From NCBI GenBank assembly GCA_027943335.1, contig BSBK01006037.1:1-64000 (forward strand): a stretch of 64,000 nt of DNA. Direction: 5' to 3'. Shown here piece by piece: positions 1 through 10,787 of the stretch (the stretch's first letter is position 1; each line of letters starts with the position of its first letter). The notes under the pieces were generated by a model. It was given only the letters and a program-made list of their open reading frames with translations. It was not told the DNA's origin and did not search any database. Source of the DNA: Chamaecyparis obtusa. Lineage: Eukaryota > Streptophyta > Pinopsida > Cupressales > Cupressaceae. The position numbers and the translations under genes are program-made.

Positions 1-297
1 ATATATACATATATATCTAGATATATATATATATAGAGATATATATATAGATATAATATATAGATACATACATATCTATATATATGTATACATACATACA
101 TATCTATATATATGTATACATACATATCTATATATATGTATATATGTATATGTATATATTTATATGTTATATGTATATTTATATATTTATATATAGTAAT
201 ATGTATATATTATATATATATGTATATATATATAATATATATATATGTATGTATATATATATATTATATATTATATATATTATATGTATATGATATG

Positions 298-336
<39 letters not shown>

Positions 337-420
337 ATATAAGTTTTTATATTTGTATATATATATTGTATGTATGTATACATATATGTATGTATATATA
401 TATCTATATATATATATATG

Positions 421-452
<32 letters not shown>

Positions 453-526
453 TATATATATATATATATTATTTATTTATTTATGTATATGTATGTATGT
501 ATGTATTTATATATATATAGATATAG

Positions 527-557
<31 letters not shown>

Positions 558-828
558 CATATATATGTATGTATATATGTATATATATACATACATATAC
601 ACACACACACATACATATACATACATACATATATATATATATGCATGTATATATGTATACACACACACAACACACATATATATATATGTGTGTGTGTGTG
701 GGTGTGTGTGTGTGTGTCTGTGTGTGTGTGTGTGTGTGTGGTCTGTGTGTGTGTGTTTTTGTGTGTGTGTTTGTGTGTGTGTATGTATATATATATATTT
801 GTATGTATGTATGTAAATATGTATGTAA

Positions 829-859
<31 letters not shown>

Positions 860-870
860 TGTATGTACAT
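1..870. repeat. Compound microsatellite tract (TA, TATG/CATA, CA/TG)
   Basis: About 870 bp of nearly pure alternating purine-pyrimidine repeats: (TA)n with TATG and TACA tetranucleotides to about 590, (CA)n near 600-670, (TG)n at about 685-780, then TATG repeats to about 866. The apparent open reading frames here, rich in Tyr, Ile, Val, Cys and His, are repeat translations and not genes. The switch from CA-rich to TG-rich halves makes part of the tract self-complementary. Confidence 0.95.
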
Positions 871-1763
871 ATTGCCTATTGTTAAAAAATTATCTCAATT
901 GATCTAAAAATGTGAAGAACTTAATGATTGAATTATATTGCTAAATGAACTTGTCACTATGAATTAATCTTCAAAACTAACATTGTTTCCCAAAATAGTA
1001 GTGAAAAATATCCCAGTAGTTGGAGATATTTCAGTAAACCACAATCTTCATCTGGGTTTAAGAGGGGAAACTCCCTCCTATGATGAGGTTAATTGATTTT
1101 TTTTTAAACTTTTAACTAGAAATTACAAAAAGGAGAAATCATCAAAATAAATGAGAATGAACAATAGGAATCCTATTGGAAGATATATGAAGACCAAATA
1201 GAATTCCATGATTGAGAACAATTACAAAGGGGGTTGTTAGCAAATATAGTTATCTATATGATGATGATGAAATAAGAATCATAGATCTCGACATACAAAG
1301 AGATATCCAAGTTCATCACATTCAAACCAAGATACCAAGGCTTGATTGTGTATCATTACACCAATTACAGAGATATCAATGTCTTACACATGCATAAAGT
1401 TACCAAATTATCATTTGAGAAGTTAGCAATGATAACATAGAGGAACATTTAGAGCATATGAACAAATGTCTTCTTTATCATGTTCATGAGATTGTACAAT
1501 CTTGAATACCCTTTTGTACATAGCGTAAAACTAAAAGTAACATAAAGTTTCTCTATGAATTTGTCCAAAGTTTCTCCTCTCCAAGAGTCTCCTCCCTTTT
1601 TGAATAGAAATACCCTTGTCTTTATAGGCTTTCTTACATAATGAATTTTCAACTAGCTAGTAACCATGTTCTAATTACCTTCTTGAAATACAATAGTTTT
1701 GAACATAATAATTCTTATTTGGTTATTATTTTTATTACATTTACCTAAATAAGACCCATTTTT
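871..1763. other. Non-coding, no gene seen
   Basis: AT-rich single-copy-looking sequence. Only short open frames of about 60 codons are present, with no recognisable domain. I see no RNA gene or element end. Confidence 0.6.
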
Positions 1764-2070
1764 ATGCAGGAGCATCTAGGGTGTAAGAGCAAACTTGCAT
1801 CACCCAAAAAATGAAATTTGTCTAATTTTTCAATATGGACTATCTTTGGACAGAGTTACTATTTTTGGCAACTTGACTATTTTTAGTAAGTTTCTCATTT
1901 GAGCATAGATTTTTCCATTTACTTCCCTGAAGGTTCATTTTCAATATATAATCTGGTTGATAAATTCTCATGGAAAGATCAAGTCTATTTTTGAAGATAT
2001 TCCATTTTCCATTTCAAGGGGTGGTACAAAAACTTTGAAATCAATTTTGAAAGATCTAGAGGCTCTGTGA
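1764..2070 (+). repeat. Possible LTR fragment truncated by element A
   Basis: The sequence starting TGCAGGAGCATCTAGGG, followed by a CTTGCATCACCCAAAAA stretch, resembles the LTR starts of element C at 12870 and 31070 and the inverted LTR of element H near 47950. It is cut by the left end of element A at 2071. The similarity covers only short blocks, so this is tentative. Confidence 0.4.
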
Positions 2071-3646
2071 TGGGGAGATTGGGATAAACTAGCTTAGTCT
2101 ATGCTCCTTGATCCTTCTCTTGGATCACTAGTGTTCTCTACTCACACCCTCTGGTCTCTAGGCTTACTTTTCTCAATAGGATCCCCTAACCTAGCCCAAT
2201 CCAACCACCAATATTGAACTCTCCTTCCTCTTATCTTTCTTTCACACTTCCTAGCTTCATATCCTTACATAAGCTAATAAGGGTTTCTTGGCTTGCTCAT
2301 CTACTTAGGATCTAAAAAGGGTGGAGAATACTTCCAAGGTGTTTTTTCATTCAACAAAGTGACTCCAAGAGGTTGGGTAAGTTGGCTTGTTACCCAATCT
2401 CATACTTTCTTCTCAAAATAGGGCTATTAGAAAAGAGACCCAATTAGGCCTCCTCTCGGTATTTTTAGGACTTTTCACCTACTTCCTTCACCGAATCATG
2501 GCTAATATTCCATAGAGCCTTCCGTTCATATTCCCATACCTCAAGGATTTTCATGGTTTTAGGTCTTCAACTATCTATACAATGCCCTAACTAGAAATGA
2601 GGGTTTCTAGGGCTTTTAAAGCTTGGCAGAGTCACAGAGTAAGTTTTCTTGTAAAACCACCTTTAATGGATTTGTGGGAACCTCTCCTTCACACCAATGA
2701 ACCTTCACACCTCCTTCTTGAACTCATACAAAGGATTTTCTTTGAAGTCTTCACCCCTGTATTCTAGTGCTTCCTCAATGCTGACCTCACCTAGTCGGGC
2801 ACAGTCCAGGCTCGTCTAGGGCTTGGTCCAATAAATGCTTGCAGACTCATTCTAGGGCCCTTCTTGGAAATATGTATAATATAGGTTCTGTACTACCATA
2901 TCCCAAGGTTCCATGGTGTTTCCACAGTGGGGATAGGAGTTACAGGCCCATATCTACATGTCTCCTCAAACTAGACATAGGACTGGTGAATACAAAACAA
3001 AAATAGGAACACACACAAACTTGCAGAGAAATTACTCTAAGCTCTAAAAAATGAAATTAAATATACACATGCAAATGTACAATGGAAAATATCTTATGTT
3101 TTATCCATCAACTCATCAAATTCATGCCATTAGTCTTGACTGGCACCCAAATTACAATGACAGTCTGGTTTTACCAACTTAGAGTCATACACAATTATTG
3201 CCAACCCTTGGATTAGGGTTTTTCCAAACATAAGTAGTCTTTTCCCTGGGGATTGAGCTTAGTTAGGGCTCTTAGCTTCTTGGGTAAGGTTTAAGCCCAA
3301 AATATGAAAACTTTCTAAGCAACTTTTATTGCTTGAGCACTTTTTGCTCTCTTCATATCCTAAGACCATTCCTAAGTCTAAAAATAAGTACACATGTGCT
3401 AAAACATTCAAAACCCCTATTTTAAGACTTTGATCTATTCTAAGATCATGTGATATTAGGATGACATCATTCCCTAAGTCACTATACAGTCATAAGGTAA
3501 GACAAGACTATGACCCTAGGATCCTATCTAGACCCTACACACACCAAATGAGCCCAAAGCTCTTATTCTACTTAAAGACTTCATCAAGAAGTTCTTCACA
3601 AAAAATTTAGAATGGTGGGAGCCCTTAGAAGGGTGCTCCTACACCA
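2071..3646 (-). repeat. 3' LTR of element A
   Basis: About 1576 bp. It matches 10788-12375 along its whole length with scattered substitutions and small indels. On the minus strand it starts TGGTGTAGGAGCACCC and ends CCAATCTCCCCA, giving TG...CA termini. Confidence 0.92.
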
Positions 3647-3657
3647 TACTCCCCCTT
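3647..3657 (-). other. Polypurine tract of element A
   Basis: On the minus strand AAGGGGGAGTA directly precedes the 3' LTR start. This is the expected plus-strand priming site, and it fixes the LTR boundary and the element's orientation. Confidence 0.8.
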
Positions 3658-3789
3658 GGCACAAATCAAGGCACTTTGGGGTTGAGAAGGGCTAGGTCTA
3701 TGCCTAGTTTCTTGAACTAGATTTCATCTACCCAAGTAGCGTCAGACTCAGGTTGACCTTCCCATTTGACTAGGTTCTCCATATACACT

Positions 3790-5084
3790 TGATTCTTGGT
3801 GGACTTCTTCACTTTGGATTCCAAGACTTTTTCTTGTCTCCTTTGAACAAGACAAGGTCAACAACATTGAACACTGGTGAGATAGCTAAATCTAATGGCA
3901 GATCCACCTTATAGTCATTTTCACCATACTTGGCCATAATTTTGCAAGACCCTACTCTTCTCTTTTGCAACTTAGTAGGCATGCCATTTTGCATCCTTTC
4001 TTTTCTTAAATGGACCATCACATAGTCCCCTACCTTGAACTAAACTTCTTTTCTCCTCTCATCTACCTTAGCCTTTAGCTTTTGAGTGGACTCTAGGATG
4101 GCCTTCTTGACCTATTCTTGTACCTCCTTGATAGTTTGAGTGAAGTCCTCTGCTTGGTCACTCTTCATCTCCATTGAACCAAGGTCTCTTAGTTCACACA
4201 CTCCTCTAGGGTGTCTTCCATACACAACCTCAAAAGGACTCCTACTTATGGTCCTATTAACACTATTGTTATAGGTATACTCAGCTTGTGGAATGACTAG
4301 ATCCCAAGTCTACCCATACTCCTTGTTTAAGCACCTCAGCAAATTGCCCAACACCCCATTTATAACTTTAGTTTGACCATCAATTTGTGGATGGTAAGCT
4401 GAGCTAAATGAGAGATTAGTTCCTAACCTTTTCCATAAGGTTTTCCAAAAATGGCCCATGAACTTGCTATCCCTATCTGACACAATGCTCAAAGGGAGTC
4501 CATGAATCCTCACAATCTCCCTGAAGAAGAGATGTGCTATATAGTTTACATCATGAGTAGTTCTACATGGAATGAAATGACTCATCTTAGAGAACCTATC
4601 TACTACAACATAGATGCTATCCATACCTATTTTTTTTTTAGGGAGTCCAACCACAAAGTCCATTCTCACACACTCCCAAGGCCTATTTGGAACCGGTAAT
4701 GGTTGATAGAGTCCTACATTGCTTGAGCCTCCTTTAGCCCTTTGGCACACACCACATTGTTCCACATACCTTCTCACATCCCTTGGAAACTTAGGCCAAA
4801 AAAATTATCTTTGTACCAACTCCATGGTTTTGTTAATGCCAAAATGCCCACTTGGGCTCCCATTATGCTTCTCTTGGATCAGATTTTCCCTCATAGATCC
4901 TCTAGGCAAACATAGCTGATTTCCTTTGAACAAGAGTCCATTTTGAAGGGTGTAGTCTACATACTCACTATGAAAGTGATTCTCAAACTCTTGGCATACC
5001 TTCTAGGATGTAGAGAAGTCTTCATCCCCCTCATAAAGATCCTTGAAACCTACTATTCCTAGACTCTGCAATTGAACTTCTTGG
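3790..5084 (-). pseudogene. Element A integrase, broken
   Basis: The main open stretch is 4310-4777. It holds the second half of the zinc-binding motif (CGVCQRAKG), the core Asp in RMDFVVGLP, and the second Asp in SDRDSKF. At the third catalytic position the family has DGQTE, but here it reads DGQTK (codon AAA), so the DDE triad is lost. A C-terminal piece at 3809-4021 (KLQKRRVGSCKIMAKYG) matches the GPY/F-like tail of gypsy integrases. Frames are interrupted by stops between these blocks. The protein would insert element cDNA into the genome, but this copy cannot be active. Confidence 0.9.
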
Positions 5085-6420
5085 ACAGTCAATAGCTTCC
5101 TACTCAATGCATCTGGTACCTTGTTGAGCTACCCCTTCTTGTTCTTAATGGTGAAGGTAAAGGATTGGAGATATTCCATCCACTTCAAGTGGCTATTGCT
5201 AGGCATCTCTTGATTATTAATGTAACTCAAGGCTTGATTATCTGTGAAAACCACAAATTATTTTGGAAGGAGGTAATGCCTCCACTTCTTGAGGGATTGC
5301 ACTAATGCATATAAATCTAGATCATAGGATGAATACCTTTTCTTTGCTTTACTGAGTTTCTCACTGAAAAATGCCATAGGCCTTCCCTCTTGACTCAATA
5401 CAACCCCTAATACAATACCACTTGCATCACATTTAATGGTAAATAATTTGTCAAAAGTAGGTAAGAGTAGGATAGGTTTGGTAGCTACCTCTTCCTTCAA
5501 TGTTTGGAATGCTTTGTTAGCTTCCTCAGTCCACTTGAAGTTAGTCTTAAGTCCTTCCTTGATGGTTTCAAGCATTGGTGCACATATGCCACTAAAATTT
5601 CTCACAAATTTCATATAAAATTGTGCCAAACCATGAAAAATCCTAACTTCAGTCCCTATTTTAGGGGCAGGCCAATTCAAGATTTCCTCCACCTTGCTTA
5701 GGTCCATATTTAAAGTACCCTTGGACACCACAAATCCCAAGTAGACTAGTTCTTTCTGCATGAACTCACATTTCTCTAGGTTGATAGTCAATTGTTCCTC
5801 ATGTAGCCTCTTCAAGACTAACCTCAAGTGCTCAAGGTGTTCTGCTTTGGTTTTTCTATAGATGAGTATGTCATCTCAGTACACCACCATAAATCTACCA
5901 ATGAAGTCCTTCAAGACCTCATTCATCAACCTCATGAAGGCGCTTGGGGCATTGGTAAGCCCAAATGGCATCACAAGCCATTCATACAACCCATCTGTGG
6001 TCTTGATAGAGGTCTTCCACTCATCACCCTCCTTAATCCTTATTTGGTGATAACCACTTTTAAGATCCAACTTAGAAAAATACATAGCACCTCCTAAACA
6101 GTCCATCAAGTCTTCTATCCTTGGAATTGGGAATCTATACCTGATGGTGATCCTATTGACTGTCCTTGAATCAGTGAAAATTATCCACTTGCCTCCCTTC
6201 TTTGATGCCAACACCACCAAAACTATACATGGGCTAATGCTTTTCTTGATCAGTCCTTGATCCAATAGCTCTTGCACTTGCCTTGCTACTTCTTTGTTTT
6301 AATTAGGGGTAAGCTTGTATGCTACCTTGTTAGGCAGAGATGCACTAGGTACAAAGTCTATTTGATGACTTATAGCCCTTCTTGGAGGAAGTTTTATAGG
6401 TTCTCCATCACTTACAATGT
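5085..6420 (-). pseudogene. Element A reverse transcriptase-RNase H, broken
   Basis: RT blocks are clear at 5876-6277: [10 protein letters not shown] and [17 protein letters not shown]. The frame then reads VVY-stop-DDILIY, so a TGA lies directly before the two catalytic aspartates of the polymerase motif. RT continues at 5258-5827 into RNase H: FTIKCDASGIVLGVVLSQ holds the first catalytic Asp and FFSEKLSKAKKRYSSYD follows, then a stop and FTDNQAL. This order is typical of Ty3/gypsy pol. Stops mark it as a pseudogene. Confidence 0.93.
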
Positions 6421-6613
6421 CTTTAAAATCCTCTAACATTTGCTTCACCTCTTTAGGTGTCTCTATCTACAACTTATGTTCCTCTTCTTTTGGCTTGATA
6501 AGACTGGCACATCCCACTATTTCCTCATCATGTAATGAGTATAGGAATTCCTTCCCACTACTAAGAAACACTCTAGGTGTCCTTGAGGCTCCTTCATCAC
6601 TCTTTGTCAGAGA

Positions 6614-7183
6614 CTAAATCTTGAATGCCTTGCCATCCTTCTTGAAGGAAATGGAGTTCTCTTCTCCACCATAGATCACTTTCCTATCAAATTGCCAAGG
6701 TCTTCCCAATAGGAGATGGTAGGCATATATGGGTAGGACATCACAAAGAACCTTGTCCCTATATCCTCCAATGGAAAACTCTGACCATGTCTTCTCATTC
6801 AGTAACACACTCTACTCTTGATTCAACCAACTAACCTTGTAAGGGTTTTCATGGTGAATCTTTGTAAGTTTTAGCTTCTTTGCTACCTAATCCGATATGT
6901 TATTGTCAGTTGATCCTAAATCAACTATCACCTTGCAAACTTTGCCTTGGATCTTGCATCTAAATCTAAAAAGAGCTCTCCTTTGCTTGGGTTCTCCTTG
7001 GGTAGATTGCCTTATGAGCACTCTTATAAACATTAAATTCTCCCCCATCTCTGATTCTAGTTTTCTTACCTCATTGGTGCATGAGCTACTACCATTTTCT
7101 TGGGCATAAGCTATCCTCTTTTCACCACTAGATCTTTTAGGCTTATTAAGACACCTATAAGTAGGGGCTTCTTCTTCCTGCAC
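6614..7183 (-). pseudogene. Element A aspartic protease, broken
   Basis: The N-terminal block reads VIVDLGSTDNNIS, where the usual DSGST active-site loop is DLGST: the catalytic Asp is kept and the following Ser is changed. The downstream block at 6614-6808 has the LLLGRPWQFDRKV motif that closes gypsy proteases. A stop separates the blocks. It lies between gag and RT, as expected. Confidence 0.85.
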
Positions 7184-7588
7184 TTCTAACTCTACTACCC
7201 TGAGATCCTCTTCCTCTACTAAAAGTACCTCTTATATTGATCTCTGCAACTTTTTCTAGAAGTCTACTCTCTCCTTGGCTTCTTGAGTCACCTCCTCTAC
7301 CACTTGAACCTCCTCTTCGACCCCCTCTAGAGTCTCTACCTCTACCTTTGTTTTTAGAGTTAGGTTCTTGCTTCCTTCTTTTCTTTTCTTCTATCTTTTG
7401 GGTCATATGTTGGCACCCAAGAACTATGGTAGGAATGAACAAATTCATCTCCTTTGCTATACTCCATTTTAGCCCACTCAAATACCTTGCCACCTTGATG
7501 CTCTCCTATTCCTTCACTTTGGACCTTAGGCTTAATTTATGAAACTCTTATGTATAAGTGGCAACATCCATCTCTTTTTGCCTTAGAT

Positions 7589-7593
7589 TTAAT
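7589..7593. other. Target site duplication TTAAT (left) of element B
   Basis: TTAAT at 7589-7593 is repeated exactly at 10142-10146, directly outside the two LTRs. Confidence 0.95.
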
Positions 7594-7919
7594 TGTTAGA
7601 GTTGTCATATTATAGCTAATAATTAATTTATTTAATTATTAGTCTATTATTCTCTACACTTAAGTTAGACTTAGGCATCTCATTATTCTTTAGGGTTTTC
7701 ACCTTTAGGGTTTTGGTATCCTTTTATAAGGATTCCCTCTTTGTATTTTATCAATTCACTTATTGGATCATAATAGAAATTTCTCTTTGCATGTCCATAA
7801 GATGTCTCTGGCTTTTTGGCCTCCATAGATTTTTCTTGCTTCTATTCTTTGCTTCTTCCATGTGACAAGGTTATGCATGCAGGTGTTCTTGGGAGATTAG
7901 TTTTTCACCTAATCTAACA
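7594..7919 (+). repeat. 5' LTR of element B
   Basis: 326 bp, TGTTAG...TAACA. It includes a TATA-like CCTTTTATAAGG near 7730. The first roughly 225 bases look identical to the right LTR; differences are concentrated in the last 100. Confidence 0.95.
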
Positions 7920-7932
7920 TGGTATCAGAGCC
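7920..7932 (+). other. Primer binding site of element B
   Basis: TGGTATCAGAGCC directly abuts the LTR and is complementary to the 3' end of plant initiator methionine tRNA. Confidence 0.92.
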
Positions 7933-8189
7933 ATCTTGCTGCTCGCTGTTCGTGTTTTGTTGAAGTGATTCAGAAGTAGGACGTTATTTTTTGTTTCTTT
8001 TTTGCCTGCAAAAAAAGAAAAAAAAATAATTTGGAGGGCATTTTGAGCAAAAACGGATGCCACCATTGCGTCTGGAAGGTTCGAGATAGCCAGAATCCAT
8101 ATAAAATTTGTCCATTTTGGACACTTTTGCAATCTGAGGCAAAAATTTTTAGGTACCAGGCCGTACGACCTGGCACGCAGATCGAGACG

Positions 8190-8480
8190 ATGATTTTCAA
8201 AAAAAAAAAAAAAAAAAATTTTACTAAGGGGCGGCCTCCCGGGCGCCACCCCGCGGCCTCCGCCGAGCCACTAGTAGCTGCAAGCGCTGTCGCGGCCGTC
8301 GCCGCCGCCCCCATCACCGGCCACCAGGCTCCCTCCGCTCTGCCACCACCGGCTCCTCCGCCGCCCCGCTGGCCTCCTCCGCCGGCCCCACTCCGCCCAC
8401 CGCTCCGCCGGTCGCTCGGTGGGTTTTTAAGCCCTACGAGCCCTAGCGGTGGTCACATGGGTGACCGTGAGCTCTGGCTC
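8190..8480 (+). other. poly(A) run and GC-rich block in element B interior
   Basis: A run of about 19 A residues at 8199-8217 is followed by about 250 bp of strongly GC-rich, CCG-rich DNA, in sharp contrast to the AT-rich surroundings. An open frame at 8031-8564 crosses it and gives a Pro/Ala-rich peptide with no recognised domain. I do not call it a gene. It may be acquired sequence or a structured leader. Confidence 0.6.
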
Positions 8481-9816
8481 CAGCCCCTTGCGTGCGCCAT
8501 GCGCCCAGGGGCTCAATTTTTTCAGCCCCAGGGGCTCCAAACTCTTCTTGTGGAGCCTTTCTAACCCTCCTGCGCTATTTTTTCTCTATCTGGAGCATAT
8601 GGAGGTCTTTTTTGGACTTCTTTATATCGTCAGAAAGCTCTTTCCAAGCTCTTTCCGATTATGGAGGTTAGAATTTTTGGATCTACTATTTTGATAGTGT
8701 TTTTTTCTGTCAAAGGTGATGTTTATTTTTTGCCTTCCGGGAGCCATATCTCGCTCATCCGGACTCATTTTTGGTCTCACCATATATCGTTGGAAAGCTG
8801 CTTCTGTGAGTTAGTCAGTTGCAGGGGTCTTTTATCCAGATTCTACTCCAGGTTTTCTCTCCTCTAAGTTTTGCACTTTCGCACTCTGGCGGATTACTTG
8901 GGTTCTACAGGTCCTGGGATCTCTTCTTCTGTTCTTCTGGCTCACTCTTCTTTCTGACTTCTGAGCATTGTATGCTTCTCTTCTGTTGCATTCTTTTTTC
9001 TGTAAATGCACTGAGATAAAGTGCCTACTTTTGCATATCTTGGATCTTGTACACCTTGTGTTTGTTTGTACTCACACTCAGTTATAAAGTGCCATGGGGG
9101 GTTATGATGTTTTGCCTTTTGTGCTCATCCACCTTTGTCAAGTGAGTGTACCTTCCATGACATTAGCCCATGCTGTGTGTCCAGAAGATCTATTCTTCTT
9201 CTTCGACACCGCCCTTTATCCTGTGCGTGTACTTCTATTGCACTGTTGGTGTTCCTGATTCTTCTTCTTGCAGATGTTTCTGGCATTGCATTTCAGTGTT
9301 CTTGTCACCCCTCTCCCTGTTCAGCATTATGGGGGGGTTCACCTGTTGGCTCTATTGCTTCCTTGGTTTGGTTGAGTGATCTACGTATTCAGTTTTTGTT
9401 CCTATGTACTAGGTGGATGCAGTGGCTAGGCACCTATGCATTTCAGTGAGATGGATCATCTACTATATAGACACTCATTCATTCCTTTTTTGGAGGTCAC
9501 CTCTTTGATTGATCAGCTCTTCAGACTTTGTCTTCTCTACCTGGTCATGCACTATTTCAGTGGGGGTTCCAGCAGTTTCTTCTGACAGTGTTTGCAGTTT
9601 CATGCTTCGGAGATGCTTCATGCTCTTTCTTGTTCCTTTCTTTGGGACATTCCCTAGATTGGAGGCTTTGTTTCCTTCATCTAGTTTATTTCTTGTACTC
9701 GGGTACCTGATCAGGCCTTGTTGCCGGGACCCATTGGTCTTTCATGCATTTTTGTTTTCATGCACCTTTTAGTCCTTAGTTGTTTAGCTTCTCCCTAAGT
9801 TACACTTAAGGGGGGG

Positions 9817-10141
9817 TGTTAGAGTTGTCATATTATAGCTAATAATTAATTTATTTAATTATTAGTCTATTATTCTCTACACTTAAGTTAGACTTAGGCA
9901 TCTCATTATTCTTTAGGGTTTTCACCTTTAGGGTTTTGGTATCCTTTTATAAGGATTCCCTCTTTGTATTTTATCAATTCACTTATTGGATCATAATAGA
10001 AATTTCTCTTTGCATGTCCATAAGATGTCTCTGGCTTTTTGGCCTCCATGATTTTCTTAGTTTCTGTTCTTTGCTTCTTCCATGTGATAGGGTTATGCAT
10101 GCAAGTGTTCTTGGGAGATTAGTATTTCACCTAATCTAACA
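9817..10141 (+). repeat. 3' LTR of element B with adjacent polypurine tract
   Basis: 325 bp, preceded by a TTAAGGGGGG polypurine tract ending at 9816 and followed by target duplication TTAAT at 10142-10146. Confidence 0.95.
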
Positions 10142-10769
10142 TTAATCTCCTTCTATGCTACTGGATTTCTTAATCTATTGGCAGGTATGCTTCCCTTACT
10201 TTATTTACCATAGCTTTCCAATTAGAAATTGGATTCTTTCCCTCTTTCTCCCTTTCTTCTTGGAGATAATTCCACCAAGTTAGAGCTTGGCCTCTTAACC
10301 TTGATCTGGCCACTTTTACCTTTTGTGCTTCAGACATCTCTTCACATTCAAAGTGATTCTCCATTCCCTCTATCCATTGCATGACAAGTTTTGTGTCCAT
10401 TCTATCAGTAAGTAGTGGGACACCTTCAAGTGCCTTGCCAGTGGTAGCCTTTATTGCCTTCAATAACTACTCATCTTCAATAGGAGGATCAGGTGTAGGC
10501 ACCTCATCATCTATAGTCTTCTCTTTCTCTTTAGCATCCTATTCCTCCATTCTAACATTGACTTTATTTGCCTTTGCTTGGACATCATCCAACAGTTGTT
10601 CCATCTGAAGCAATCTTTCTTGTAGGAGTCTATTTGCTTCCTCCTGGTCTTCTACTTTCTTAGCTAGCTTTGCATTAGTCACCATCTTCTTCTTCTGAGA
10701 TGACCCTACTGATTCCTTTGGAGTTTGAAACATCCACTCTACAACTATCCACTTCCCAAGCCTTATTAG

Positions 10770-10781
10770 GCTCTGATACCA
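10770..10781 (-). other. Primer binding site of element A
   Basis: The minus strand reads TGGTATCAGAGC, complementary to initiator Met tRNA, six bases inside the 5' LTR of A (10788-12375). Confidence 0.9.
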
Positions 10782-10787
10782 ATCTAA

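Larger units (their letters stand above)
7594..10141 (+). mobile_element. Element B: non-autonomous LTR retrotransposon inside gag of A
   Basis: The element has two near-identical 325/326-bp LTRs (7594-7919 and 9817-10141) starting TGTTAG and ending TAACA. A Met-tRNA-type primer site follows the left LTR directly, and a TTAAGGGGGG polypurine tract precedes the right LTR. A perfect 5-bp target duplication flanks it. The 1.9-kb interior encodes no gag, protease, RT or integrase that I can see. The PBS and polypurine style resembles plant Ty1/copia, but with no pol the superfamily is inferred. It is in opposite orientation to its host element and must be younger. Confidence 0.93.
7155..10733 (-). 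pseudogene. Element A gag, split by element B
   Basis: Gag starts at about 10733 with a Lys/Glu-rich coiled-coil-like N-terminus, followed by the capsid-like block at 10170-10463 (RSRLRGQALTWWNYLQEE). Coding stops at 10142, where element B is inserted, and resumes at 7593 with NLRQKEMDVATYT and then VARYLSGL and an Arg/Gly-rich tail (7155-7493). Removing B and one TTAAT copy joins HRRRL to NLRQKE in one frame. Several in-frame stops (at positions where Gln, Tyr or Trp are expected) show it is inactive. Confidence 0.9.

Noticed and set aside
84..907. Many overlapping open frames on both strands at the left end
   Set aside because: They are translations of dinucleotide and tetranucleotide repeats (Tyr/Ile/Val/Cys/His only).
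8031..8564. Proline-rich 177-codon frame in element B
   Set aside because: Composition follows the CCG-rich DNA; no domain, and the frame crosses the poly(A) run and leader-like sequence. Reported as a compositional oddity only.
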